From contig NZ_CP133781.1 in assembly GCF_034350045.1 (NCBI RefSeq), positions 2,510,001 to 2,574,000 on the forward strand: a stretch of 64,000 nt of DNA. Direction: 5' to 3'. A program made the translations under genes and the position numbers. Shown here piece after piece: positions 8,075-16,762 of the stretch (its first letter is position 1; every line of letters starts with the position of its first letter). The notes beneath the pieces are model-generated. The model did not search any database and was not told the DNA's origin. It was given only the letters and a program-made list of their open reading frames with translations. The stretch comes from Pseudomonas sp. CCI4.2 (GTDB taxonomy: Bacteria > Pseudomonadota > Gammaproteobacteria > Pseudomonadales > Pseudomonadaceae).

Positions 8075-9467
8075 GGTGGCTGGCGTGGCGCCAAGCAGCT
8101 TGCGCTGGCGGCTGCTATGGAACCTTGGGTTGCTGCTTACCGTGCTGATGCTCGCCAGCGGTTTGAGTGCTTACTGGAACGGTCGTGAAGCTGCCGACAC
8201 GGCGTATGACCGCACCTTACTGGCTTCCGCACGGACCATCGCTGCCGGGGTTTCTCAACGCGATGGTAGCCTGAGCGCCGACGTGCCTTACGTGGCCTTG
8301 GACACGTTCGCCTACGACAGCGAGGGGCGCATTTATTACCAGGTTAATGACATCAACAAGCAGCTGATTTCGGGTTACGAAAATCTGCCTGCGCCGCCGC
8401 CGGGAACGTTGCGCACTGACGACTATCCTGCGTTGGCGAGCTTTTACAATGGCCGTTATCAAGGTCAGAACGTGCGTGTCGTTAGCTTGCTCAAACCCGT
8501 CAGCGATCCGAACATGAACGGCATGGCGGAAATTCGGGTGGCCGAAACCGAAGAGGCTCGGGTGCGCATGGCGCGCAGTTTGATGGCTGACACATTGGTG
8601 CGCTTAGGCTTGTTGGGCGCGGGTGCGCTGGTGTTGGTGTGGTTCACCGTCAGCGCGGCGCTGCGTCCGCTGGAGCGCTTGCGCACAGCAGTGGAAGCGC
8701 GTCAGCCAGATGATTTGCGCGCACTGCCGCCGGTGGATGTTCAGCGCGAACTTCAACCGTTGGTGGGCGCCTTCAATCATTTCACTGAACGCTTGCGGGT
8801 GCAGTTCGAACGTCACGCGCAGTTCATTGCTGACGCTGCGCATGAGTTGCGCACGCCCTTGGCCGCACTCAAGGCTCGGGTCGAACTGGGATTGCGCGAC
8901 ACCACTCCGGCGAATTGGCGCATCACCCTGGAAGCTGCGGCGCAGGGAACTGATCGGCTGATTCATCTGGCCAATCAGTTGCTGTCGCTGGCACGAATTG
9001 AAAACGGTGCAAGGGCAATTTCCGAAGGCGGCGCGCAACGACTCGACCTGAGTCAATTGACGCGGGAGCTGGGCATGGCCATGGCGCCCTTGGCCCATGC
9101 TCAAGGCGTCGCCTTGGCGTTGGAAGCGGATGAATCGGTGTGGTTGCGTGGCGAACCTATTTTGCTCAATGAACTGTTGAGTAATTTGGTCGACAATGCG
9201 TTGGCGCACACCCCGCCGGGCGGCAATGTGATTTTGCGGGTTAGCGCGCCGGGCGTGCTTGAGATCGAAGACGACGGCCCCGGTATTCCCGAGGCGGAAC
9301 GTGAGCGCGTGTTTGAACGCTTTTATCGGCGTGATCAGCACGGTTCAGGGTCGGGGCTGGGCCTGGCGATTGTCGGCGAAATCTGCCGCGCGCACTTGGC
9401 CCAGATCAGCCTTCATGATGGGGCAGAGCGGGGCTTGAAGGTGCGCGTGAGTTTTGTGCCGGCTTGA
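8067..9467 (+). CDS. tctE: Sensor histidine kinase TctE
   Basis: 466 residues from ATG 8067, inside the end of tctD. TM1 (WRLLWNLGLLLTVLMLASGL) is followed by a periplasmic sensor region of about 130 residues, then TM2 (LLGAGALVLVWFTVSAAL) and a HAMP-like stretch. The phospho-acceptor helix is FIADAAHELRTPLAALKARV, and the ATPase lobe has NLVDNALAHTPPGG and DDGPGIP. It should phosphorylate TctD in response to external carboxylates. Intact, though the transporter membrane genes normally controlled by the pair are absent here. Confidence 0.9.
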   Translation: MHEVAGVAPSSLRWRLLWNLGLLLTVLMLASGLSAYWNGREAADTAYDRTLLASARTIAAGVSQRDGSLSADVPYVALDTFAYDSEGRIYYQVNDINKQLISGYENLPAPPPGTLRTDDYPALASFYNGRYQGQNVRVVSLLKPVSDPNMNGMAEIRVAETEEARVRMARSLMADTLVRLGLLGAGALVLVWFTVSAALRPLERLRTAVEARQPDDLRALPPVDVQRELQPLVGAFNHFTERLRVQFERHAQFIADAAHELRTPLAALKARVELGLRDTTPANWRITLEAAAQGTDRLIHLANQLLSLARIENGARAISEGGAQRLDLSQLTRELGMAMAPLAHAQGVALALEADESVWLRGEPILLNELLSNLVDNALAHTPPGGNVILRVSAPGVLEIEDDGPGIPEAERERVFERFYRRDQHGSGSGLGLAIVGEICRAHLAQISLHDGAERGLKVRVSFVPA

Positions 9468-9530
9468 TAGGGTGCAATGGACCGATGTAATCACAGGTTT
9501 CGGCAATTCGCGGATGGCAACAAGATCACG

Positions 9531-10352
9531 CTAAACCAGCATGTTCATCGACTCATTCATTTCAGCGACGAGGGCGCCATTTTCAAGGTCTAGACCGAGG
9601 CGGATAAAGGCAGGTAGGTTGCCTAACTCCAAAGCAGCGAAGGGATGGTGCGTGCCGTGGTAACTGTGCACCGTCGCGACTTGCACCAGATCGACATAAT
9701 CCGCTTGGTCCACTTGGCGCTCAAAGTCCAGAAACTCCCCCGGTACCTTGGCCAGCATCTCTGGGAACTCCCAGGCAGTGAGCAGCTTTTGACCAATGAA
9801 CGGATGAATCTGCTCGATCACGTGGTTAAGACTGACGGCATCTGAAAGCAGTTCGAAATGGTCCTCGGCGTACGTCAGGATCGGCAATACGCCAATCAGG
9901 TGCATCATCCCGGCTAACGTGGCTTTATCGGGTTTGAGCTTGGAATGATTGCGGCACAACGTGTAGCTGATCCCTGCTACCTGCAGGCTTTTTACCCAGA
10001 TGTCGTGCATTTTTCGCGCAACGACATCCGACTTGGCCTGGAACATTTGCTCCACTACCAGTCCGATTGCCAGGTTGCAGCTGTAGTTGATACCCAAGCG
10101 GGTAATCGCCGTGTGCAGGTCGCTCACTTCGATAGTGCCGCGCATCAGCGGGCTGTTTACTACTTTGATCATTCGTGCAGAAAGTGCAGTGTCGCCGGCG
10201 ATGACTTTGCTCAGTTCACTGACGCTGATGTCTTGGTTTTCGGCGGCCGTGCGAATTTTCAGGGCCACTTCCGGCAGCGTAGGTAGAAATAACGCGTCGC
10301 TGTTGATCGCCCGAATCAAATCCCTTTGCACTGTGTCAGCCATCGTGTTCAT
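9531..10352 (-). CDS. HDOD domain protein
   Basis: 273 residues, nearly all a single HDOD domain. It starts LPTLPEVALKIRTAAENQDISVSELSKVIAGDTALSARMIKVVNSP, typical of the family of catalytically dead HD-like signalling proteins. No GGDEF, EAL or receiver domain is attached. The start at 10352 follows a weak AAGAG site; ATG 10343 is also possible. In Pseudomonas such proteins affect motility and stress signalling, but no specific role can be read here. Confidence 0.85.
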   Translation of the reverse strand: MNTMADTVQRDLIRAINSDALFLPTLPEVALKIRTAAENQDISVSELSKVIAGDTALSARMIKVVNSPLMRGTIEVSDLHTAITRLGINYSCNLAIGLVVEQMFQAKSDVVARKMHDIWVKSLQVAGISYTLCRNHSKLKPDKATLAGMMHLIGVLPILTYAEDHFELLSDAVSLNHVIEQIHPFIGQKLLTAWEFPEMLAKVPGEFLDFERQVDQADYVDLVQVATVHSYHGTHHPFAALELGNLPAFIRLGLDLENGALVAEMNESMNMLV

Positions 10353-10454
10353 GTCACATCTCTTAGGCGTGGCGTGGTTACTGCTTCCGAGCACTCGACG
10401 AGCGCCCGGGTTTAGCCGTGTTGGACCCGGAAAACGAGAAAACGTGCGTATTGG

Positions 10455-11396
10455 TTAGCGCTGAGTTTCCAGTTTGGAGTCCAGCGTATACGGAAGGTGT
10501 GTCAATTGAAGTGTCAAACCGTCCGCAGCGCCAACATGAATGTGGCCATCCTCGGCAGCATCCGCCTGCAACACCGCCAGTAGCTCAATGCCATCCTCGG
10601 CCTGCGCAGCCATCACCACTTCACCCACTGCACTGGCATGAACCGGTGAAAACAGGGCAGTGCCTGGTTCGGGAAGTTCGATGCCCGCAAGGGTCAGGCG
10701 ATAGAGTCGGCGCTTGAGCTTGCCCAAGTACTGCATGCGGGCGACGATTTCCTGTCCGGTGTAGCAGCCTTTTTTGAAACTTACGCCGCCGACTGCCTGC
10801 AAGTTCAGCATCTGCGGGATAAATGTTTCGCGGGTATTGCCCATTACTTGGCCGATGCCCGCACGGATCTGCCCCAGCAACCAATCGTTCAATGAGCCTT
10901 GAGCCAGATGTGCAGCAAGGCGAGCTTGCACGTCGTCGGCCTGGTCGGCGGCTGCCCAAAGCTCGGCGCGAGCGGGCGACACCCGGATAGCGATCAGGCC
11001 ATTGGCACGCACCACTGAATCCGACGCCTGTGGCAAGTCCAGCCCCAGCGAGACCAGTGCGCCGTCGCCGTCATGAAGGCCGAAACGCACCCAGCCAGCG
11101 CTTTCGTCCGTCAGCTTGGATTTGGAAAACACGGCGTATTTTTTTAGGTCGGCCAATTGCGGCTCGATCAATTCTGACGCCATCGCCAGTAGGCAGCCAT
11201 CACCTTCAAGCAAAATCCGAAAGCTCGACTGCATGCGACCTTTTTGCGTGCAGCGTGCGCCGAGGGTGGCTGCGGTGTCGTTTAGATAGTTGAGATTGCA
11301 GGTCAGCTGGCCCTGAAGAAACTTGCTGGCGTCAGGGCCGCGGACGGCGAGTATGCCCTCGTGGGACAGCGTGCAGAAAAAAGCGGAGTCGGCCAT
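10455..11396 (-). CDS. ygfZ: Folate-binding Fe-S cluster assembly protein YgfZ
   Basis: 313 residues, related to the T-protein of glycine cleavage. The family signature KGCYTGQEIVARMQY (Cys needed for function in the family) is present in the expected C-terminal half, and the N-terminus shows GPDASKFLQGQLTCNL. YgfZ helps repair or assembly of Fe-S clusters in a folate-dependent way. It is divergent from sdhE, which makes sense because succinate dehydrogenase is both Fe-S and flavin dependent. Confidence 0.93.
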   Translation of the reverse strand: MADSAFFCTLSHEGILAVRGPDASKFLQGQLTCNLNYLNDTAATLGARCTQKGRMQSSFRILLEGDGCLLAMASELIEPQLADLKKYAVFSKSKLTDESAGWVRFGLHDGDGALVSLGLDLPQASDSVVRANGLIAIRVSPARAELWAAADQADDVQARLAAHLAQGSLNDWLLGQIRAGIGQVMGNTRETFIPQMLNLQAVGGVSFKKGCYTGQEIVARMQYLGKLKRRLYRLTLAGIELPEPGTALFSPVHASAVGEVVMAAQAEDGIELLAVLQADAAEDGHIHVGAADGLTLQLTHLPYTLDSKLETQR

Positions 11397-11557
11397 GGGT
11401 CATCGCAGGGTAAAAAGTCTGGACACCATAATAGTGCTGACTTCGCAGAATAGGTACAGGCTTGATCACTCATCCATGGAAAACCCCTGCGACCAAAGCG
11501 CAGTGCGTCACGCTGAGCTGCGCCTGTATACTTGCCGCCTAATTTGAGGAGCGCTCC

Positions 11558-11812
11558 ATGGTCGATGACGTTGAACTCAACCGGCTCTACTGGCACAGCC
11601 GCCGTGGCATGCTTGAGCTGGATGTACTGCTGGTACCGTTTGTAAAAGAGGTATACGCCACCCTGAACGCCGAAGATCGCGATCTTTATCGTCGATTGCT
11701 GACCTCTGAAGATCAGGACATGTTCGGTTGGTTCATGCAGCGCGAAGAGTCGCCAGACCCGGAGCTGCAACGCATGGTCAGAATGATTCTGGATCGTGTC
11801 CAGCCGAAGTGA
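11558..11812 (+). CDS. sdhE: FAD assembly factor SdhE
   Basis: 84 residues, the normal size. The RGMLELD motif (family RGxxE) required for covalent flavin attachment to succinate dehydrogenase is visible at residues 17-23. GAGGAGCG lies just upstream of the ATG. The 3' end overlaps ygfX by 17 nt, the usual sdhE-ygfX pair. Confidence 0.95.
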   Translation: MVDDVELNRLYWHSRRGMLELDVLLVPFVKEVYATLNAEDRDLYRRLLTSEDQDMFGWFMQREESPDPELQRMVRMILDRVQPK

Positions 11813-12263
11813 TCGCTTCGAATGCCGTTGGCAGGCCTCGCGGCTGTTGCTGACGGCGTATTTGATAGCGCAGGCGCTGGCGCTGATTTCGTTATTTTCT
11901 CTAGATGTGTTTTGGTGGGCCCGTGCGTTGGGCGCTTTGGCGTGCCTGGTTCATGGGTGTTGGGCGTTGCCGCGGTTTGTTTTGCTGAGCAGCCCGGCCG
12001 CGTTCACCGGTTTGCGCCGCGACGCCGACGGCTGGCAGCTTTGGAGCGATGGCAACGGCTGGCAAGCGGTGCAATTGCGCCGCGACAGCCTGGCGCTGCC
12101 TGTGTTGGTGGTGCTGCGGTTTCGCGTCGTCAATGGGCCGCGATTGATCGATCGGCGGCTGCGCGGTCTGTGTATTCCCCGCGATGCGCTGACGCCGGAG
12201 GTACACCGGCGTTTGCGCGTGCGCTTGAAGTTCAGCCGACGTAGATGGGCGGCACCAGAATAG
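11796..12263 (+). CDS. ygfX: YgfX family membrane protein
   Basis: 155 residues from GTG 11796, inside the end of sdhE. Two adjacent hydrophobic segments ([18 protein letters not shown] and [21 protein letters not shown]) are followed by a cytoplasmic domain with [16 protein letters not shown], as in YgfX/CptA proteins. E. coli YgfX was proposed as a toxin partner of SdhE, which is disputed. Its last 32 nt overlap the end of nadB on the other strand. Confidence 0.85.
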   Translation: MSSRSDRFECRWQASRLLLTAYLIAQALALISLFSLDVFWWARALGALACLVHGCWALPRFVLLSSPAAFTGLRRDADGWQLWSDGNGWQAVQLRRDSLALPVLVVLRFRVVNGPRLIDRRLRGLCIPRDALTPEVHRRLRVRLKFSRRRWAAPE

Positions 12264-13848
12264 TGTCGAGTGCCACGGGCAGCATGTCCGGGTAATCCAG
12301 CGTGTAGTGCAGACCCCGAGATTCCTTGCGTTCCATGGCAGACCTGATCATCAGTTCGGCAACTTGAGCCAGGTTCCTCAGTTCAATAAGGTCTCTGCTG
12401 ACTTTATAGTTGCTGTAGAACTCGTCAATTTCGTCCAGCAGCAGACGTACCCGATGCTGTGCGCGTTGCAAGCGTTTGTTGGTGCGTACAATCCCTACAT
12501 AGTCCCACATGAATCGACGTAACTCGTCCCAGTTGTGGGCGATGATCACGTCTTCGTCGGAATCGGTCACCTGGCTGGCATCCCAGGTCGGCAGTTCCTC
12601 GGGCAGAGGGATTTTCGGCAACTGCTCGAGAATGTCGGCAGCGGCAGATCGGGCGTAAACGAAGCACTCCAGCAGCGAGTTGCTCGCCATCCGGTTGGCG
12701 CCATGCAACCCGGTAAAACTGGTTTCGCCAATCGCATATAGGCCCGGAACGTCGGTACGACCTTGCTCGTTGACCATCACGCCACCGCAGGTGTAATGCG
12801 CTGCGGGGACCACCGGTATCGGTTGTTTAGTGATGTCGATGGAAAATTCGAGGCAGCGTTCATACACCGTAGGGAAGTGGGTTTTGATGAACGCTTCAGG
12901 CTTGTGGCTGATGTCCAGATAAACGCAGTCGATGCCCAAGCGCTTCATTTCATGGTCGATGGCCCGGGCAACGATATCCCGAGGCGCCAGTTCGGCCCGA
13001 GGATCGAAGCGCTGCATGAAGCGTTCGCCGTTGGGCAGTTTGAGAAACGCGCCTTCGCCCCGCAGGGCTTCGGTGACCAGAAAGCTTTTAGCTTGCGGGT
13101 GATACAGGCAGGTAGGGTGGAACTGGTTGAACTCTAGATTCGCCACCCGGCAACCCGAACGCCAGGCCATGGCTATCCCGTCACCGCACGCGCCATCGGG
13201 GTTACTGGTGTACAGGTAAACTTTTGCTGCGCCGCCCGATGCCAGAATCGTGAAGCGAGCGCCATAGGTATCGACTTCGCCGCTGGCGCGATTGAGCACG
13301 TAGGCGCCAAGGCAGCGTTGACCCTCCAGACCCATACGACGTTCGGTGATCAAATCCACCGCCACCCGTTGTTCCAGAAGTTCGATGTTAGGCCGAAGCC
13401 TGGCTTGAGACAGCAACGTCTTGAAGATCGCGGCGCCAGTAGCATCGGCGGCGTGGATGATGCGGCGATGGCTGTGGCCACCTTCACGCGTCAAATGGAA
13501 TTCAAATCCGCCATCTTCCGTGGCAGATTGATCGTCACGGGTGAAGGGCACACCTTGGTCAATGAGCCACTGAATGGCTTCTCGGCTGTGCTCGACGGTG
13601 AATCGCACCGCGTCTTCATGGCAGAGCCCGCCACCGGCGTTGAGCGTGTCTTCGACATGGGATTGCACGGTATCCGTGTTATCTAGAACCGCAGCGACGC
13701 CACCCTGAGCCCAGAATGTCGAGCCATTGGCCAGGTCGCCTTTACTTAGAACGGCAATGCGTAAATGGCTGGGTAGGGTCAGCGCAAGGCTCAGGCCTGC
13801 GGCACCGCTTCCAATGACCAAGACGTCGTGTTGAAAATGTTGGCTCAT
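12232..13848 (-). CDS. nadB: L-aspartate oxidase
   Basis: 538 residues, normal for NadB, which oxidises aspartate to iminoaspartate with FAD in NAD synthesis. FAD-binding [13 protein letters not shown] is near the N-terminus; active-site regions include [31 protein letters not shown] and AAHYTCGGV. The start at 13848 ([13 protein letters not shown]) is preferred over the longer frame to 13902. It is divergent from algU, as in P. aeruginosa. Convergent 32-nt overlap with ygfX. Confidence 0.97.
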   Translation of the reverse strand: MSQHFQHDVLVIGSGAAGLSLALTLPSHLRIAVLSKGDLANGSTFWAQGGVAAVLDNTDTVQSHVEDTLNAGGGLCHEDAVRFTVEHSREAIQWLIDQGVPFTRDDQSATEDGGFEFHLTREGGHSHRRIIHAADATGAAIFKTLLSQARLRPNIELLEQRVAVDLITERRMGLEGQRCLGAYVLNRASGEVDTYGARFTILASGGAAKVYLYTSNPDGACGDGIAMAWRSGCRVANLEFNQFHPTCLYHPQAKSFLVTEALRGEGAFLKLPNGERFMQRFDPRAELAPRDIVARAIDHEMKRLGIDCVYLDISHKPEAFIKTHFPTVYERCLEFSIDITKQPIPVVPAAHYTCGGVMVNEQGRTDVPGLYAIGETSFTGLHGANRMASNSLLECFVYARSAAADILEQLPKIPLPEELPTWDASQVTDSDEDVIIAHNWDELRRFMWDYVGIVRTNKRLQRAQHRVRLLLDEIDEFYSNYKVSRDLIELRNLAQVAELMIRSAMERKESRGLHYTLDYPDMLPVALDTILVPPIYVG

Positions 13849-14076
13849 GTCGTAACTCCGCGCGCAGCGGCCACTAGTATATAGAGGGGTGGATCGGCAC
13901 AATAGCCGAGCTTTTATGGCATTGTGAAACCACAGCGCGGCAGGAGTGTGCCCCAGTCTGATCAGATCTGCATACCGTTTTCCCGATAGGTGGGCGCAGG
14001 CGTGACTGTTTCAGGGTTGAAGCATATTCCTCGTCCTAAATGTGGCGATGTCTTACACCTGATAGCGAAATGCCGG

Positions 14077-14103
14077 GAACTTTCATGCACCCCGGAAGCT
14101 CAA
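14077..14103 (+). promoter_or_regulatory. Possible second sigma-22-type promoter upstream of algU
   Basis: GAACTT at 14077 followed after 16 bases by CTCAA, resembling the AlgU consensus GAACTT-N16/17-TCNAA. It lies about 245 bases before algU. P. aeruginosa algU is also served by several promoters, two of them AlgU dependent. The -10 match is weak. Confidence 0.3.
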
Positions 14104-14261
14104 TAGCAGGTTGCCTATAAAGGGACGCGTCGTTTGTGTGCGGATTTATGTGACTGCGCCGCACACTGATCGGCGACAAGATTATTTACGCAGCCGGCCA
14201 TGTCCGCGCTGCGTTTTTCGTGCGGCTAATGACTGTCCGTAGGAAACTTGCTTGGAGGGGA

Positions 14262-14288
14262 GAACTTTTGCGAAAAGCCCGAGTCTAT
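14262..14288 (+). promoter_or_regulatory. AlgU (sigma-22) autoregulatory promoter of algU
   Basis: GAACTT at 14262-14267, a 16-base spacer, then TCTAT at 14284-14288, a good match to the AlgU/RpoE consensus. It is placed about 60 bases before the algU start, as expected for an autoregulated P1 promoter. Confidence 0.7.
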
Positions 14289-14347
14289 GTTTGCAAGCCT
14301 GTTCAACGGCTGATGCAACACTCCTTCAGGTCCACCGAGGAGTGTTC

Positions 14348-14929
14348 ATGCTAACCCAGGAAGAGGATCAGCAGCTGGTCGAGCGTGTACAGCGCGGCGA
14401 CAAGCGAGCCTTTGATCTGCTCGTGCTGAAATACCAGCACAAAATTCTCGGGTTGATCGTGCGATTCGTGCACGACACCCATGAAGCCCAGGACGTTGCG
14501 CAAGAAGCGTTTATTAAAGCCTATCGCGCACTTGGTAATTTTCGCGGCGACAGCGCCTTTTATACTTGGCTGTACCGCATCGCCATTAATACGGCGAAAA
14601 ACTATTTGGTGTCGAGAGGTCGGCGACCACCAGATAGCGATGTAAGGTCTGAAGACGCGGAGTTCTATGACGGCGATCATGGCCTCAAGGATATCGAGTC
14701 GCCAGAGCGTGCATTGTTGAGGGATGAGATCGAGGGCACTGTCCATCGAACTATCCAGTTACTTCCGGAAGATTTACGTACGGCTCTAACTTTACGCGAA
14801 TTCGACGGTCTGAGTTACGAGGACATTGCCAGTGTCATGCAGTGTCCGGTGGGTACCGTGCGATCTCGGATTTTCCGCGCTCGGGAAGCCATCGATAAAG
14901 CCCTGCAGCCGTTGTTGCAGGAGTCCTGA
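14348..14929 (+). CDS. algU: RNA polymerase sigma factor AlgU (sigma-22/RpoE)
   Basis: 193 residues, the length of P. aeruginosa AlgU. Region 2 (DLLVLKYQHKILGLIVRFVHD, DVAQEAFIKAYRALGNFRGDSAFYTWLYRIA) and region 4 (LREFDGLSYEDIASVMQCPVGTVRSRIFRAREAI) are intact. The start at 14348 follows GAGGAG; the frame is open upstream to 14252 but without homology. It drives the envelope-stress and alginate regulon and is held by MucA. mucA follows after 31 nt. Confidence 0.98.
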   Translation: MLTQEEDQQLVERVQRGDKRAFDLLVLKYQHKILGLIVRFVHDTHEAQDVAQEAFIKAYRALGNFRGDSAFYTWLYRIAINTAKNYLVSRGRRPPDSDVRSEDAEFYDGDHGLKDIESPERALLRDEIEGTVHRTIQLLPEDLRTALTLREFDGLSYEDIASVMQCPVGTVRSRIFRAREAIDKALQPLLQES

Positions 14930-14960
14930 GACAGCGGCGATAGCCAAGAGAGGAACCGCC

Positions 14961-15554
14961 ATGAGTCGTGAAGCCCTGCAGGAATCGCTGTCCGCAGTGA
15001 TGGACAACGAAGCGGATGAGCTGGAAATACGTCGGGTGCTGAATGCCTTTGACGATGCTGAGACACGTGCTACCTGGTCGCGTTACCAAGTTGCTCGCGC
15101 AGCGATGCACAAAGATTTGCTATTGCCTCATCTGGACATTTCGGCTGCTGTTTCTGCCGCGATTGCAGATGAAGTGAGCCCGCTTAAAGCGCCGCGCAGC
15201 CCTTGGCGTAGCTTGGGTCGTTTGGCAGTAGCTGCTTCGGTAACTGTGGCTGTATTGGCTGGTGTACGTTTGTACAATCAGGACGATATCGCCGGCGCAG
15301 AGCTTGCGCAGCAGGCGCCTCAGCCAGCAAATCTGTCCGTACCGCTAGTAAAAGGCCCGGCAGTTCTGGCCGGTTACAACGAAAGCGCCGAACAAGCTCC
15401 GGGTCCTATGGCCAGTGGCGTGATGCAAGGTCAAGCCGGTTGGCATGATCAGCGTCTGCCTGGTTATCTGCGTCAGCATGCTCAGCAAGCTGCGTTGAAA
15501 GGCACTGAAAGCGCGCTTCCTTATGCTCGTGCTGCCAGCTTGGAAAACCGCTAA
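14961..15554 (+). CDS. mucA: Anti-sigma factor MucA
   Basis: 197 residues, full length. N-terminal AlgU-binding domain (MSREALQESLSAVMDNEADELE...), single TM helix near residues 85-105 (GRLAVAASVTVAVLAGVRLY), and a periplasmic domain that is the target of regulated proteolysis and of MucB. The C-terminus LPYARAASLENR is intact, so there is no mucA22-like truncation. The stop codon TAA is part of the left copy of the 4-bp target duplication of the insertion sequence, yet its reading is unchanged. Confidence 0.97.
   Translation: MSREALQESLSAVMDNEADELEIRRVLNAFDDAETRATWSRYQVARAAMHKDLLLPHLDISAAVSAAIADEVSPLKAPRSPWRSLGRLAVAASVTVAVLAGVRLYNQDDIAGAELAQQAPQPANLSVPLVKGPAVLAGYNESAEQAPGPMASGVMQGQAGWHDQRLPGYLRQHAQQAALKGTESALPYARAASLENR
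15551..15554. repeat. Left target-site duplication (CTAA) of the insertion sequence
   Basis: CTAA immediately before the left inverted repeat, duplicated at 16751-16754. CTAA fits the YTAR target of IS5-group elements. Confidence 0.9.
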
Positions 15555-15555
15555 G

Positions 15556-15582
15556 GAAGGTCTGAAATAAGACCTTCTTTTT
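15556..15582 (+). terminator. Hairpin plus T-run at the left end of the IS
   Basis: GAAGGTCT, loop, AGACCTTC followed by TTTTT on the plus strand, within the first 28 bases of the element. It has the form of an intrinsic terminator facing transcription arriving from algU-mucA. It would protect the transposase gene from read-in antisense transcription and, here, reduce transcription of mucB-mucD from the algU promoter. Function is inferred from form. Confidence 0.6.
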
Positions 15583-15687
15583 CTGGCAAATCGGGCGTCA
15601 AGCGCTCCGAAAGAAAGTACTTCACTGAAATTTCGAAAATATCGGCTTTTATTGATGAATAAGCCGGTTTTAAGCACTTATTAACCC

Positions 15688-16680
15688 TTAATTTCCATAC
15701 TGCGGACGCACCTGTCCTATAGGCTCCATCAAATGTCGGCGCGCCATCCACAGATTCGACAGTGCAAACAGTGTCACCAACTGCGCCGTGTTCTTTACCA
15801 ACCCGCGAAACCGCACCTTGGTGTAACCAAACTGGCGCTTGATCACCCGAAACGGGTGCTCAACCTTGGCCCGAGTTTGCGATTTGGCGTATTCAATCTT
15901 GCGCAACGCACGGCCAATGACGCTTTTTTCTCCATGTTTGCGGCGGCTGCTGGGCCTGGCGGAGATCGACCAGATCATCTCGCGCCCCTCATGTTCAAGC
16001 CGCTTTTCTACGCCGGTGTAGCCCGCGTCGCCACAGAGATGGGTCTCTTCGCCGTGCAGCAACTGATCGACTTGAGTGACGTCCGCGACATTGGCTGCCG
16101 TGCCCACCACGCTGTGCGTCAGACCCGTATCAGCGTCTACTCCGATGTGCGCTTTCATCCCGAAAAAATATTGATTACCTTTCTTGGTCTGATGCATTTC
16201 GGGGTCGCGTTTACCCTCTTTATTCTTGGTCGACGTCGGCGCATGAATGATCGTGGCATCAACAATTGTGCCCTGACGAAGCATCAAACCTCGGTCTCCC
16301 AGGTAGCCATTAATGACCTCCAGGATTCCCCCGGCAAGATGGTTTTTCTCCAGCAGGCGACGGAAGTTGAGAATCGTGGTTTCGTCGGGAATGCGTTCCA
16401 GATTCAACCCCGCGAACTGGCGCAGAATCGTGGTCTCATAAAGAGACTCTTCCATTGCTGGATCGCTATAGCCGAACCAGTTCTGCATCAGGTGCACACG
16501 CAACATGGCCATCAAGGGATACGCCGGGCGGCCCCCTTCGCCTTTTGGATAATGCGGCTCGATCAAAGCGATCAACCCCTTCCAGGGGACGACCTTGTCC
16601 ATCTCGCTCAGGAAAATCTCACGGCGGGTTCGCTTACGTTTACCGGCGTACTCGGCATCGGCGAAAGAAATTTGCTTCAT
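15688..16680 (-). CDS. IS5-family transposase (DDE)
   Basis: 330 residues from ATG 16680 (MKQISFADAEYAGKRKR); an upstream in-frame TTG at 16689 is less likely. N-terminal DUF772-type domain (MLRVHLMQNWFGYSDPAMEESLYE), catalytic Asp in GTIVDATIIHAPTS, Asp in HLCGDAGYTGVEK and Glu in VEHPFRVIKRQFGY. No frameshift or stop, so the enzyme is probably active. It is transcribed opposite to the muc operon. Confidence 0.95.
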   Translation of the reverse strand: MKQISFADAEYAGKRKRTRREIFLSEMDKVVPWKGLIALIEPHYPKGEGGRPAYPLMAMLRVHLMQNWFGYSDPAMEESLYETTILRQFAGLNLERIPDETTILNFRRLLEKNHLAGGILEVINGYLGDRGLMLRQGTIVDATIIHAPTSTKNKEGKRDPEMHQTKKGNQYFFGMKAHIGVDADTGLTHSVVGTAANVADVTQVDQLLHGEETHLCGDAGYTGVEKRLEHEGREMIWSISARPSSRRKHGEKSVIGRALRKIEYAKSQTRAKVEHPFRVIKRQFGYTKVRFRGLVKNTAQLVTLFALSNLWMARRHLMEPIGQVRPQYGN

Positions 16681-16750
16681 GGGGGGCAACCGCTCGGCTC
16701 ATGTGATGGGGGACATTTCACCAGATTTGAAAACCTTTTTCAGAGTTTCC

Positions 16751-16754
16751 CTAA
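16751..16754. repeat. Right target-site duplication (CTAA) of the insertion sequence
   Basis: CTAA directly after the right inverted repeat. It is followed by GGAGGATC and the mucB ATG, so the mucB ribosome-binding site survived the insertion. Confidence 0.9.
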
Positions 16755-16762
16755 GGAGGATC

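Larger units (their letters stand above)
13849..14347. other. nadB-algU divergent intergenic region
   Basis: Nearly 500 bases without a gene, longer than the local norm. It holds the algU promoter region. Apart from the two sigma-22-like sites listed separately, I see no other definite element; the nadB promoter must lie at its left end. Confidence 0.5.
15555..16750 (-). mobile_element. Complete IS5-family insertion sequence between mucA and mucB
   Basis: 1196 bp. The left end reads GGAAGGTCTGAAATAAG; the right end, on the opposite strand, reads GGAAACTCTGAAAAAGG: 13 of 17 positions match as terminal inverted repeats. It is flanked by CTAA on both sides and carries one intact DDE transposase gene on the minus strand. 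Removing the element plus one CTAA gives a mucA stop followed directly by GGAGG-ATC-ATG of mucB, the expected ancestral junction. The preserved ends suggest a fairly recent insertion. Confidence 0.95.

Noticed and set aside
16700..16750. Outward promoter at the IS right end to drive mucB
   Set aside because: A TTGAAA is present at 16728 but no acceptable -10 box follows at the right distance, so it was not listed.
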